From positions 310,001-374,000 of the forward strand of contig NZ_JSYP01000001.1 of the NCBI RefSeq assembly GCF_000813005.1: a stretch of DNA of 64,000 nucleotides, given 5' to 3'. A program made the position numbers and the translations under genes. Below, in pieces: positions 34,667 to 43,477 of this stretch (positions are counted from its first letter, which is position 1; each line of letters starts with the position of its first letter). Below the pieces are notes generated by a model. The model had not been told where the DNA came from. It saw nothing but the letters and a program-made list of their open reading frames with translations, and searched no databases. The DNA comes from Flavobacterium sp. KMS (lineage in GTDB: Bacteria > Bacteroidota > Bacteroidia > Flavobacteriales > Flavobacteriaceae).

Positions 34667-36115
34667 ATGAGCAAAAAATCTTTGTACCAAAAAGAAGTAT
34701 CATTTCAAGTCGACAGACGAAAAGCCGGAGTAGAATTGATTAAAATCATAAGCGATTTATGGTATGATAAATCTATCGAAATGGTTTTATTCAAAAATCA
34801 ATTACTAGATAAGAATGTAAGCGACATTATTAATTTACATCAATACGCTGGAGAATTTGTAGGTAAACCAATTACTATTTTTGACTCTGTTGAAATTGCG
34901 AGAGTTGTTTTATCTTTAAAATTACCTCCTTCCAAAATTGATATTGGAAAACTAACTTATGAATATCGTTTGGAGGATGAAAAATATCCAGATGCTCGCC
35001 ATTTTGTAATCGAAAAACTAAAAGAAGCTAAATCATCTGAAGAAATTCAACCTAAAGATGTTGTTCTTTATGGCTTTGGCCGAATTGGTCGCTTATTGGC
35101 CAGAGAATTAATGTCTAAAACAGGAAAAGGAAATCAGTTGAGATTAAGAGCAATTGTTATTCGTGATAAAAGCGAACTAGCAAATCTTGAAAAAAGAGCA
35201 TCTTTATTAAGATATGACTCTATTCATGGAGATTTTCAAGGTTCTGTGGTTGCTGACCCAAAGAATAATGCTCTTTTGATAAATGGAACTACGGTACATA
35301 TTATTTCGGCAAATTCTCCCGAAGAAATAGATTATACGCTATATGGCATTAATGATGCTCTAGTTATAGATAACACTGGTGCTTTTACAACTCAGGAAGC
35401 ATTAAGCAGGCACTTAGCTTCTAAAGGGGTTAGCAAAGTTTTACTTACTGCACCTGGAAAAGGAGTTCCTAATATTGTACACGGAGTAAATCATAACGAA
35501 TACAATCCCGATGAAAATGATATTTTCTCGGCAGCTTCTTGTACTACAAATGCTATAACGCCTGTTTTAAAAGCAATTGAAGATACACTAGGTGTTGTAA
35601 AAGGACACTTAGAAACTATACATGCATATACTAATGATCAGAATCTGGTTGATAATATGCACAAAAAATACCGTCGTGGCAGAGCTGCTGCATTAAATAT
35701 GGTAATTACTGAAACTGGTGCAGGAAGTGCTGTTGCAAAAGCATTACCATCGCTTGAAGGGAAATTAACATCAAATGCAATACGTGTTCCTGTTCCTAAC
35801 GGTTCTCTTGTTGTATTAAATCTTGATGTTAAAAAAGCAACTTCGATTGCTGGAATTAACAAAATAATGAAAAAATATGCCCTTGAAGGCGAATTAGTAG
35901 AACAGATAAAATATTCTTTGAATACAGAATTGGTTTCTTCTGACATAATCGGTACTTCGGCACCATCAATTTATGATAGTAATGCTACAATAGTTTCCAA
36001 AGACGGAAAAAGCATTGTATTATATATCTGGTACGATAATGAATATGGCTATAGTCACCAGGTTATTCGATTAGCAAAATATATTGCGAAAGTAAGACGT
36101 TTTACTTACTACTAG
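34667..36115 (+). CDS. Glyceraldehyde-3-phosphate dehydrogenase, long form
   Basis: This enzyme oxidises glyceraldehyde 3-phosphate in glycolysis (or reverses it in gluconeogenesis). The 482-residue chain is about 140 residues longer than classical GAPDH. The Rossmann GFGRIG is at 136-141, so the first 130 residues are an N-terminal extension rich in helix, without similarity to the catalytic fold that I can name. The active-site Cys is C291 in SAASCTTNAI, and the C-terminal WYDNEYGYSHQVI segment is intact. The cofactor cannot be decided from sequence; the extension may serve regulation or assembly. Confidence 0.92.
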   Translation: MSKKSLYQKEVSFQVDRRKAGVELIKIISDLWYDKSIEMVLFKNQLLDKNVSDIINLHQYAGEFVGKPITIFDSVEIARVVLSLKLPPSKIDIGKLTYEYRLEDEKYPDARHFVIEKLKEAKSSEEIQPKDVVLYGFGRIGRLLARELMSKTGKGNQLRLRAIVIRDKSELANLEKRASLLRYDSIHGDFQGSVVADPKNNALLINGTTVHIISANSPEEIDYTLYGINDALVIDNTGAFTTQEALSRHLASKGVSKVLLTAPGKGVPNIVHGVNHNEYNPDENDIFSAASCTTNAITPVLKAIEDTLGVVKGHLETIHAYTNDQNLVDNMHKKYRRGRAAALNMVITETGAGSAVAKALPSLEGKLTSNAIRVPVPNGSLVVLNLDVKKATSIAGINKIMKKYALEGELVEQIKYSLNTELVSSDIIGTSAPSIYDSNATIVSKDGKSIVLYIWYDNEYGYSHQVIRLAKYIAKVRRFTYY

Positions 36116-36145
36116 CATATACACCAACCAAACCAACTTTTTCTC

Positions 36146-36176
36146 AAAACCATCAAGTTCTCTTGGTGGTTTTTAC
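36146..36176 (+). terminator. Terminator after the GAPDH gene
   Basis: ACCATCAAG and CTTGGTGGT pair (36149-36170, with one G-T pair) before a short T run. The following 180 bases hold no gene. Confidence 0.75.
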
Positions 36177-36363
36177 TTTTAAATCAACCAGTTGAGTTTT
36201 TTTTTACCATATAAGTGATTTAAGTTCATTTAAGCTTTATACAGATAGTCACACTTATATTTACTTAAATCACTTACATGGTGAACTTTTTATTACACTA
36301 ATAATTTTATGTAATTGAACTTATAACTCGATCAATTTCAATTCACAACAGTTGTACTTCACA

Positions 36364-36825
36364 TTATATTATTGGTAAAACTGTCGTACTCTTTACTTCG
36401 GACATTACAAAGACAGTATTGATTAAAGAAACTTCGGGCAAAATTGATAATTTTTTTTGATGAAAATGATGATACGTTTCCATATCTGGAATGATAATTT
36501 TAAGCATGTAATCAAAATTTCCTGATACATAATTACATTCTACAACTTCGGGTAAATTCAAAATAGATTGATTAAACCCTTCCGACGTATCATATGTCTG
36601 TTTTGTGAGCGTTACCTGGCAATAAACCGTAAGATTATTCCCTAATTTTTTCTTGTTCAAAATAGACACATATTTCTCAATAACTCCCTCTCTCTCAAGT
36701 CGTTTGACTCTATCATGAACAGGCGTAAGAGACAAATTTATTTTGTTTGCAATGTCTTTTAAGGTATAATGCGCATCTTCTTGTAAAAGGCGTAGGATTT
36801 TTTTGTCAGTTTCGTCTAAAATCAT
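36364..36825 (-). CDS. Lrp/AsnC family transcriptional regulator
   Basis: This 153-residue regulator has an N-terminal helix-turn-helix (DETDKKILRLLQEDAHYTLK, then INLSLTPVHDRVKRLEREGVI) and a C-terminal RAM ligand-binding domain with EVVECNYVSGNFDYMLKI. Lrp-family proteins respond to amino acids such as leucine or alanine. It is divergent from the alanine dehydrogenase gene with 201 bases between, so it is likely to regulate that gene. This is inference from position. Confidence 0.93.
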   Translation of the reverse strand: MILDETDKKILRLLQEDAHYTLKDIANKINLSLTPVHDRVKRLEREGVIEKYVSILNKKKLGNNLTVYCQVTLTKQTYDTSEGFNQSILNLPEVVECNYVSGNFDYMLKIIIPDMETYHHFHQKKLSILPEVSLINTVFVMSEVKSTTVLPII

Positions 36826-36900
36826 GGTAAAAAGTGGTTTAAAAATTATTACAAATCAGTCATTTTTTCTTTTTATAGACGATAAAAGCTTATTAAAAAG

Positions 36901-36922
36901 AATATTTTTTGGTAAAAATATT
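36901..36922. promoter_or_regulatory. Palindrome between lrp and ald, candidate operator
   Basis: AATATTTTT (36901-36909) and AAAAATATT (36914-36922) are perfect inverted repeats around TGGT, in very AT-rich DNA between the divergent genes. Lrp-family operators are AT-rich palindromes, so this is a candidate binding site. AATATCGATAATAT (near 36956) is a second candidate. Confidence 0.5.
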
Positions 36923-36981
36923 AAATAAAAACAATATTTTCTTTATTATACTCATAATATCGATAATATATTCTCTATATG

Positions 36982-36989
36982 TAGCTTTG
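36982..36989 (+). promoter_or_regulatory. -7 box of ald
   Basis: TAGCTTTG matches TAnnTTTG and would give an A-rich leader of about 35 bases to the ald ATG at 37027. Confidence 0.55.
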
Positions 36990-37026
36990 TAAAACAAAAT
37001 TAACAAAAACAAAAAAAATATAAAAA

Positions 37027-38142
37027 ATGATAATAGGTGTTCCAAAAGAAATCAAGAATAACGAAAACCGTGTAGCTGTTACACCAGCTGGAGTTTCGGA
37101 AATGAAAAAACACGGACATGTTGTTTACGTTCAAGCAACTGCCGGTTTAGGAAGTGGATTTAGCGATGAGGAGTATACTAATGCTGGTGCTCAGGTATTA
37201 GCAACTATTGAAGAGGTATATGCTATAGCTGAAATGATTATTAAAGTTAAAGAACCTATTGCATCTGAATATGATTTAATCAAAAAAGATCAATTATTAT
37301 TTACATACTTTCACTTTGCTTCATCAGAGCCGTTAACACACGCAATGATCGAAAAAGGAGCTGTATGTTTAGCTTACGAAACTGTTGAAAAAGCTGACCG
37401 TAGTTTACCATTATTAGTTCCAATGTCAGAAGTTGCTGGACGTATGTCTATTCAACAAGGAGCTAAATATCTTGAGAAACCATTAAAAGGAAGAGGAATT
37501 CTTTTAGGTGGTGTTCCAGGTGTTCCTCCTGCTAAAGTATTAGTACTTGGTGGTGGAATCGTTGGTACTCAAGCTGCAAAAATGGCTGCTGGTTTAGGAG
37601 CTCAAGTTACTATTATGGATGTAAGCTTAGCACGTCTTCGTCATTTAGATGATATTATGCCTGCAAACGTAAACACTCAAATGTCAAACCACTATAACAT
37701 TACAAAAGCAATCGCTGATGCAGATTTAGTAGTTGGAGCAGTATTAATTCCGGGAGCAAAAGCACCTCACTTAGTTACTCGTGATATGCTTAAACTAATG
37801 CGTCCAGGAACTGTTGTTGTAGACGTTGCTGTTGATCAAGGTGGATGTATCGAAACATGTACACCAACAACTCACGAAAACCCAACTTTCATTATCGATG
37901 ATATTGTACACTACTGTGTGGCTAATATGCCTGGAGCTGTACCTTACACATCTACACTTGCTTTAACAAACGCTACTTTACCTTACGCTTTACAATTAGC
38001 AAACAAAGGATGGGAAAAAGCTTGTGCTGAAAACGAAGAATTGAAAAAAGGATTGAATATTGCTAATGGAAAAATCCTTTACAAAGGAGTTGCAGAAGCT
38101 TGGAATCTTCCTTTCAACGAAGAATTAGTGTTAGCAAAATAA
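37027..38142 (+). CDS. ald: Alanine dehydrogenase
   Basis: Ald reversibly deaminates L-alanine to pyruvate and ammonia with NAD. The 371-residue protein starts MIIGVPKEIKNNENRVAVTP, has YFHFASSE with the catalytic His/Ser region, VPMSEVAGRMSIQ, the NAD-binding VLVLGGGIVGTQAAKMA (near 172-188), and the conserved DVAVDQGGCIET. Length and motifs match the family. It is divergent from an Lrp-family regulator and followed by a strong terminator. It could supply pyruvate from alanine or make alanine under excess nitrogen. Confidence 0.97.
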   Translation: MIIGVPKEIKNNENRVAVTPAGVSEMKKHGHVVYVQATAGLGSGFSDEEYTNAGAQVLATIEEVYAIAEMIIKVKEPIASEYDLIKKDQLLFTYFHFASSEPLTHAMIEKGAVCLAYETVEKADRSLPLLVPMSEVAGRMSIQQGAKYLEKPLKGRGILLGGVPGVPPAKVLVLGGGIVGTQAAKMAAGLGAQVTIMDVSLARLRHLDDIMPANVNTQMSNHYNITKAIADADLVVGAVLIPGAKAPHLVTRDMLKLMRPGTVVVDVAVDQGGCIETCTPTTHENPTFIIDDIVHYCVANMPGAVPYTSTLALTNATLPYALQLANKGWEKACAENEELKKGLNIANGKILYKGVAEAWNLPFNEELVLAK

Positions 38143-38175
38143 TTGCTAGCATTATATAAGTGCTTACTACACTAG

Positions 38176-38203
38176 AAAAACCCGTCTTTAGGACGGGTTT
38201 TCT
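38176..38203 (+). terminator. Intrinsic terminator after ald
   Basis: AAAACCCGTC and GACGGGTTTT form a ten-base-pair stem with a TTTAG loop. It is followed by T-rich sequence. Confidence 0.92.
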
Positions 38204-38226
38204 GTTTTTATATATTCATTATTCTT

Positions 38227-38436
38227 GCCACTGATTAACAGCTTTCTTAATCTTCTATTCTATCTAACTCTTTGCGAAAGGAACGCGGATGATACAGATT
38301 TACAAAAGTAAAAAACGCGGATAAAAACGGATTTTTTAAAATAATAGATAAAAAATCCGTTTAATCCGCGTTCCTCTATAGACAATCTAAGTTAGCAACT
38401 ATTCTCTTTTAGCCACTAATTAATGGCTTTCTTTAA
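38227..38436. repeat. Compound ACGCGGAT inverted repeat flanked by direct repeats
   Basis: The core is a near-perfect inverted repeat, AACGCGGAT... (38314-38338) with its complement ...ATCCGCGTT (38349-38372), ten bases apart. A partial copy of the left arm is at 38282-38300. Outside it, GCCACTGATTAACAGCTTTCTT (38227-38248) and GCCACTAATTAATGGCTTTCTT (38412-38433) are direct repeats with three mismatches. No transposase is present. The whole gap 38143-38446 otherwise holds only the ald terminator. Confidence 0.75.
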
Positions 38437-38446
38437 ATTATGCCGC

Positions 38447-39856
38447 TTATTCTTTCGGTTTAGTCAAATAGTAAACAGGAATTCCTGTTAGCATAATTAA
38501 AACGCCCCAACCACAAGTAGAAAATTTAGTAAGCAATAAACAAATACAAATTGCCGATGCTACTACAATATATAGGAATGGCAGAAATGGATATCCGAAA
38601 GCTTTATAAGGTCTCTCGGCATCTGGCATTTTCTTACGCAGAATAAAAATACCATAAATAGTCAAAATGTAAAAAATCAGAACAATGATAATAACAAAGT
38701 CTAATAAATCCCCATATTTCCCTGTCAAACATAAAGCCGAAGCCCAAACACATTGTGCCCATAATGCCCAAGCCGGAACACTAGACTCATTTAATATCGC
38801 TGCTTTCTTAAAAAACAAACCATCTTTTGCCATTGTATAATATACCCTTGCTCCAGCCATTATTAGCCCATTATTACAAGCAAAAGTCGAAATCATAATC
38901 ATAATTGCAATGATTAACGTTCCGATATTACCAAAAATATATTGTGATGCTACTACCGCTACCCTATCAGATTTTGCTGTAGCAATTTCATCAAAGGGTA
39001 CTACTGCCAAGTACATCAGGTTTGTTAAAACATAAATAATCGTAACTATAAAAGTTCCCAAGAATAGACTAAACCCTACATTACGTTTCGGATTTTTAAT
39101 TTCGCCCGCAATAAAAGTTACTCCATTCCAAGCATCACTAGAAAATAAAGAACCAACCATAGCTGCCGAAATACCTGTAAGCAATGCTGTACCTCCTATT
39201 GGAAACCAAGATTTAGTATCTGCATCAAAAGCACGCGTAGACCAACCATCTACCCAATTAGCATCCCAAATAGAAGCTTTTGCTCCAAGTGTTAACCCGA
39301 AAACGATTAATCCTAAAAGTGATAAAATTTTGATAATAGTTAAAACCGTTTGTAGAATTTTACTGTTTTTAACCCCACGGCTATTTATATACGTTAATAA
39401 AATAATCGTAACAATAGAAACCAATTGAGCTGCATTTAAGTCGAAAGAACCTATCTCAAAAAGAATATTTTCATCACTTAAAGGTTCATAGAGATAAGCC
39501 GCAAATTTGGCAAAAGCGACACCTACAGCAGCAATTGTACCCGTTTGGATTACTGCAAAAAAGCTCCATCCATACAAAAACGCTATCAACTTATTGTAAG
39601 CTTCTTTTAAGTAAACATACTGCCCACCAGCTTTTGGAAACATGGCACTTAATTCTCCATAACTTACTGCTGCAATAACTGTAATTAATCCTGAGATTAG
39701 CCATATTAAGATTAGCCAACCCGCAGAACCTACTTGTCGGGCAATATCGGCACTTACAATAAATATTCCTGAACCAATCATAGACCCTACCACAAGCATG
39801 GTTCCGTCTAGCAATCCGAGTTCTCTTTTAAAATCTTCTGGTTTGTTTTCTTGCAT
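38447..39856 (-). CDS. APC-family amino acid permease
   Basis: This 469-residue inner-membrane transporter has about twelve hydrophobic segments. The N-terminal ELGLLDGTMLVVGSMIGSGIF and GSAGWLILIWLISGLI are signatures of the amino acid/polyamine/organocation superfamily, in the LAT-like group. The C-terminal region ends with ILTKFSTCGWGVLIMLTGIP. The substrate is not evident. It converges with ald, with a compound repeat between, and need not be part of the same pathway. Confidence 0.9.
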   Translation of the reverse strand: MQENKPEDFKRELGLLDGTMLVVGSMIGSGIFIVSADIARQVGSAGWLILIWLISGLITVIAAVSYGELSAMFPKAGGQYVYLKEAYNKLIAFLYGWSFFAVIQTGTIAAVGVAFAKFAAYLYEPLSDENILFEIGSFDLNAAQLVSIVTIILLTYINSRGVKNSKILQTVLTIIKILSLLGLIVFGLTLGAKASIWDANWVDGWSTRAFDADTKSWFPIGGTALLTGISAAMVGSLFSSDAWNGVTFIAGEIKNPKRNVGFSLFLGTFIVTIIYVLTNLMYLAVVPFDEIATAKSDRVAVVASQYIFGNIGTLIIAIMIMISTFACNNGLIMAGARVYYTMAKDGLFFKKAAILNESSVPAWALWAQCVWASALCLTGKYGDLLDFVIIIVLIFYILTIYGIFILRKKMPDAERPYKAFGYPFLPFLYIVVASAICICLLLTKFSTCGWGVLIMLTGIPVYYLTKPKE

Positions 39857-40289
39857 TTTTTTTGGTTTTTGGTTGGTTAAAGATATACTTTTTTTATAAA
39901 TTTTGGTTTTTAGATGGCTGATTTTAGATTATATAGCAGTTGTCATTTTTACTTTCAGTCGTGTTATCAAACGAAACGGAGTCACAACTCTTCTCACTAT
40001 GTCATAAGACCTAAAAACCTAATTATAAGTTAACTAAGACTTAACCATCAATCCTTTTAAAAAAACCAATTTTGATTCATCATATAAAAAAAACAGAAAA
40101 TTATGTAATCAGCTTATAAATGATTTTGCTAACTTTACTTAAAGCAGCAAACATAATAACCTCATTTAGTTATTATTACAACAAGACTCATAATAAGTTT
40201 TAACAATTTGCTTTTAATTCTTTCTGTTTTTTTGAGTTGCCATTTATTCTTTTTTAACTGAAGTAAGCTTAATAAATAATATTTACACT
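39857..40289. other. 433-base AT-rich gap without genes
   Basis: No coding frame, RNA gene or terminator is visible. There is a TTTAGATGGCTGATTTTAG motif at about 39910-39928 that resembles the words upstream of hisS (11495-11515). No consensus -7 box was found before the glycosyltransferase gene. Confidence 0.4.
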
Positions 40290-41390
40290 ATGAAAATCTT
40301 AAAAAACATAAACGTAGTAAGACGAAAGTTAATGCATAGCTTAACTAAAAACATTGGCCACTCTACAAATGCGAATAAAAAACATTTAACCATTAAACCT
40401 GAGATTAAAAGAGTTTTAATTTCACGTCCAAATGCCCGATTAGGGAACTTATTATTAATTACACCTTTATTAGAAGAAGTCATTACTACATTTCCGGGAT
40501 GCAAAATAGACTTATTTGTAAAAGGCAATCTAGCGCCTATATTATTCGAAAACTACGACAATGTCGATAAGATAATTGAGCTACCTAAAAAGCCTTTTAA
40601 GAACTTACTTCAATATATTAAGGTATGGATATCGCTTAGAAAACAACAATATGATATTGCAATTAATGTTGATAAAAATTCTTCATCTGGAAGACTTTCG
40701 GTTAAATTTTCAAATTCAAAATTCAAATTCTTCGGAGATTCTACAGTCGAAGATATTCAATCAAAATATCTTGATTATGAACATATTGCAAAATATCCTG
40801 TATACAATTTCAGAAGTTATTTAAGCGAACTAGGCTTTAACCCAAATAACAAGTCAATCGCTGCATTAAATCTTAAATTGAGTAATTCTGAAATCATTGA
40901 AGGAAAAAAAATACTAGACAAATTAGTCAATAACGATAAAAAAACGATTTGCATTTATACTTATGCAACTGGCGACAAATGTTATTCTGAATCATGGTGG
41001 GGGAAGTTTTATAAAAGGCTAAAAACTCAATATCCTAATCATAATATTATTGAAATTTTACCTATTGAAAATGTCTCGCAAATTGGCTTTAAAGCCACAC
41101 ATTTTTACAGTAAAGACATACGTGAAATTGGCGCATTAATCGCAAATACTGAAGCTTTTATTGGTGCTGATTCTGGAATCATGCATTTAGCAAGCTCTGT
41201 ACAAACTCCTACAGTTGGTTTATTCTCGATTACTGAGCAAAAAAAATATGAGCCATATTATAATCATAGCATAGCTATAGATACTAATAAAACTTCTATT
41301 CTTAAATCTACAAAAATCATAGCATACATGATTAGTCATAACTTATCACTTCGAGTTACAACTACTTCAACAATTATAGCATTATACTAA
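40290..41390 (+). CDS. Glycosyltransferase family 9 protein
   Basis: This 366-residue cytosolic or membrane-associated transferase has the GT9 (heptosyltransferase-like) layout. The N-terminal Rossmann domain is VLISRPNARLGNLLLITPLLEEV (near 41-63) with FPGCKIDLFVKG. The C-terminal domain has the nucleotide-sugar site AFIGADSGIMHLASSVQTPTVGLF. Members transfer heptose or related sugars in LPS core or surface glycan synthesis. The N-terminus is unusually basic (MKILKNINVVRRKLMHSL). The gene is alone, without other LPS genes. Confidence 0.88.
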   Translation: MKILKNINVVRRKLMHSLTKNIGHSTNANKKHLTIKPEIKRVLISRPNARLGNLLLITPLLEEVITTFPGCKIDLFVKGNLAPILFENYDNVDKIIELPKKPFKNLLQYIKVWISLRKQQYDIAINVDKNSSSGRLSVKFSNSKFKFFGDSTVEDIQSKYLDYEHIAKYPVYNFRSYLSELGFNPNNKSIAALNLKLSNSEIIEGKKILDKLVNNDKKTICIYTYATGDKCYSESWWGKFYKRLKTQYPNHNIIEILPIENVSQIGFKATHFYSKDIREIGALIANTEAFIGADSGIMHLASSVQTPTVGLFSITEQKKYEPYYNHSIAIDTNKTSILKSTKIIAYMISHNLSLRVTTTSTIIALY

Positions 41391-41482
41391 ACAAAGTGAT
41401 GATTTTTAGTAACTTTATTAAATTTTAGTCGTCTATTATTAATGAACGCTTAAAATATAATAACCAAAAATCATCAACCATC

Positions 41483-42973
41483 ATGGAAAAAAAATCAAAT
41501 AGCTCTTTATTAAAAGTGCTCATTTTTAGTCTTGCTTTTCAATTAATTTTAGTTAATGTATGTATTGGCCAAACTTCCAAGGCCGATAAAATTAATGAAT
41601 TGCTAAGCTTATATTCTAAATACAACCAGTTTAACGGAACTGCTCTTGTAACTGAAAACGGAAAGGTTATCTATAAAAAAGGTTTTGGATTAGCCAATAT
41701 GGAATGGAAAATCCCTAATGAACCCAACACAAAGTTTAGATTAGGCTCTATTACCAAACAATTCACAGCATTATTAATTCTTCAATTGGTGGAGCAAGGA
41801 AAGCTTAAATTAGATGTTCCAATTTCTACCTATCTTCCTGATTATTCCAAAACCAATGGTGATAAAATTACCATTCATCAATTACTCACTCATACATCTG
41901 GAATACCTAATTATACTTCATTCCCTAATTTTTTCTCTGATATTAGTCGTAATCCCTATACACCAGAAGCTTTTGTAAAAACATTTGCCGATTTACCTCT
42001 TCAATTCAAGCCTGGAGAAAAATTTGCCTATAGCAACTCTGGCTATTTTCTATTGGGTTATATCATAGAGAAAATTACAGGAAAAACGTATGAGCAGTGT
42101 TTACAAGAAAAGATTTTTACCCCACTTAACATGAATAATTCTGGCTATGACCATCACGATGTGATTTTAGCTAATAGAGCCACTGGATACGAAAGAAAAG
42201 AGAAAGGCAGTTCTGACTATGTAAATTCAAGTTACATTGATATGTCTCTTCCTTATGCTGCAGGATCTCTATATTCTACCGTAGAGGATTTATACTTATG
42301 GGATCAGGCTCTTTATACTGAAAAATTATTATCGGCTAAATACAAAGAATTATTATTTAACAAATACATAAATACAAGGTTCTCTGCAACATCCTATTAT
42401 GGATACGGGTGGTTTATTGAAGAAGCCAACATTGACAAAACAGATAAGAAAGTACAAATTATTGAACATGGTGGTGGAATAAATGGTTTCAACACTCTAA
42501 TCTCCCGTATTCCATCATCCAACGATTTAATTGTATTACTAAACAATACCGGAGGAACTGGTCTTAATCAAATATCTGAAGCGATACGAGCAATTTTATA
42601 CGATATGCCATATGATGTTGCCAAAAGGTCTACCGCTTATACTCTATTTGGTATTATTAAATCTCAAGGATTAGAAACTGGATTGAAGAAATTTGAAGAG
42701 TTCAAAAAATCTGATGAATACGCTATTAAGGAAAGTGAAATAAACGATGTTGGTTATCAATTACTACAATCAGGAAAAACAAAAGAATCCATAGCCGTTT
42801 TTAAAATAAATGTTGATACCTTTCCTAAATCAGGAAATGCATATGATAGTTTAGGCGAGGCTTATTTAAAAGATGGAGATAAAAAACTTGCCATTGTAAA
42901 CTATAAAAAATCATTACAGTTTGACACAAAAAATGAAAATGCAAAGAAAGTATTAGACGAAATCTCTAAATAA
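41483..42973 (+). CDS. Beta-lactamase-family serine hydrolase with TPR tail
   Basis: This 496-residue exported protein has a signal peptide (about 1-30), then a class C beta-lactamase/DD-peptidase domain. The SxxK motif is SITK (89-92), the YxN motif is YSNSGY, and the third motif is HGGGINGF. The C-terminal 60 residues contain at least one TPR repeat (AYDSLGEAYLKDGDKKLAIVNYKKSL), which suggests protein contact. It may act as a DD-peptidase, esterase or aminopeptidase; beta-lactam resistance is not implied. TAACTTTA lies about 65 bases upstream. Confidence 0.88.
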   Translation: MEKKSNSSLLKVLIFSLAFQLILVNVCIGQTSKADKINELLSLYSKYNQFNGTALVTENGKVIYKKGFGLANMEWKIPNEPNTKFRLGSITKQFTALLILQLVEQGKLKLDVPISTYLPDYSKTNGDKITIHQLLTHTSGIPNYTSFPNFFSDISRNPYTPEAFVKTFADLPLQFKPGEKFAYSNSGYFLLGYIIEKITGKTYEQCLQEKIFTPLNMNNSGYDHHDVILANRATGYERKEKGSSDYVNSSYIDMSLPYAAGSLYSTVEDLYLWDQALYTEKLLSAKYKELLFNKYINTRFSATSYYGYGWFIEEANIDKTDKKVQIIEHGGGINGFNTLISRIPSSNDLIVLLNNTGGTGLNQISEAIRAILYDMPYDVAKRSTAYTLFGIIKSQGLETGLKKFEEFKKSDEYAIKESEINDVGYQLLQSGKTKESIAVFKINVDTFPKSGNAYDSLGEAYLKDGDKKLAIVNYKKSLQFDTKNENAKKVLDEISK

Positions 42974-43047
42974 CAACTTTGATAAACTCAATCAAAACTG
43001 CCGCAATTTGACAAAATTGCGGTTTTGGTTTTATAAAATTAAAAGCT

Positions 43048-43413
43048 ATGATAACTTCAAAACCTAAAACTATTGATGAATATATTGCTGGTTTTCCTGA
43101 AACTATTCAGGCAGTATTAGAACAAGTGCGCCAAACAATTAAAAAGGCTGCTCCAAATGCCGAAGAGAAAATAAGTTACGCTATCCCTACTTTTACGCTT
43201 AATGGTAACTTAGTGCATTTTGCAGCTTTCAAAAACCATATTGGCTTTTATGCGTTGCCTTCGGGAAACGAAGCTTTTCAAGAAGAACTTTCTGCTTATA
43301 AATCAGGAAAGGGCTCTATTCAGTTTCCATTAGACAAACCTATGCCTTTGGATTTAATAACGAAGATTGTAAATTTTCGAGTAAAAGAAAATTTAGAAAA
43401 AATAAAGAAGTAA
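43048..43413 (+). CDS. DUF1801 (YdhG-like) protein
   Basis: This 121-residue protein matches the DUF1801/YdhG family: TIDEYIAGFPETIQAVLEQVR, then EEKISYAIPTFTLNG and the FAAFKNHIGFYALPSG segment, with a terminal IVNFRVKENL helix. The fold resembles frataxin or a small lipid or metal-binding domain, but no function is established in bacteria. It is cytosolic. It follows the serine hydrolase by 74 bases, so the two may share a transcript. Confidence 0.88.
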   Translation: MITSKPKTIDEYIAGFPETIQAVLEQVRQTIKKAAPNAEEKISYAIPTFTLNGNLVHFAAFKNHIGFYALPSGNEAFQEELSAYKSGKGSIQFPLDKPMPLDLITKIVNFRVKENLEKIKK

Positions 43414-43477
43414 AAATTATTTAACTGAGTAAGTCTAAAAGCTTAAACTTATATTACGTTTTTAGAATTAAAGAAAT

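Noticed and set aside
41483..42973. Beta-lactam resistance gene
   Set aside because: The motifs are shared by DD-peptidases, esterases and aminopeptidases, and the TPR tail is not typical of class C beta-lactamases.
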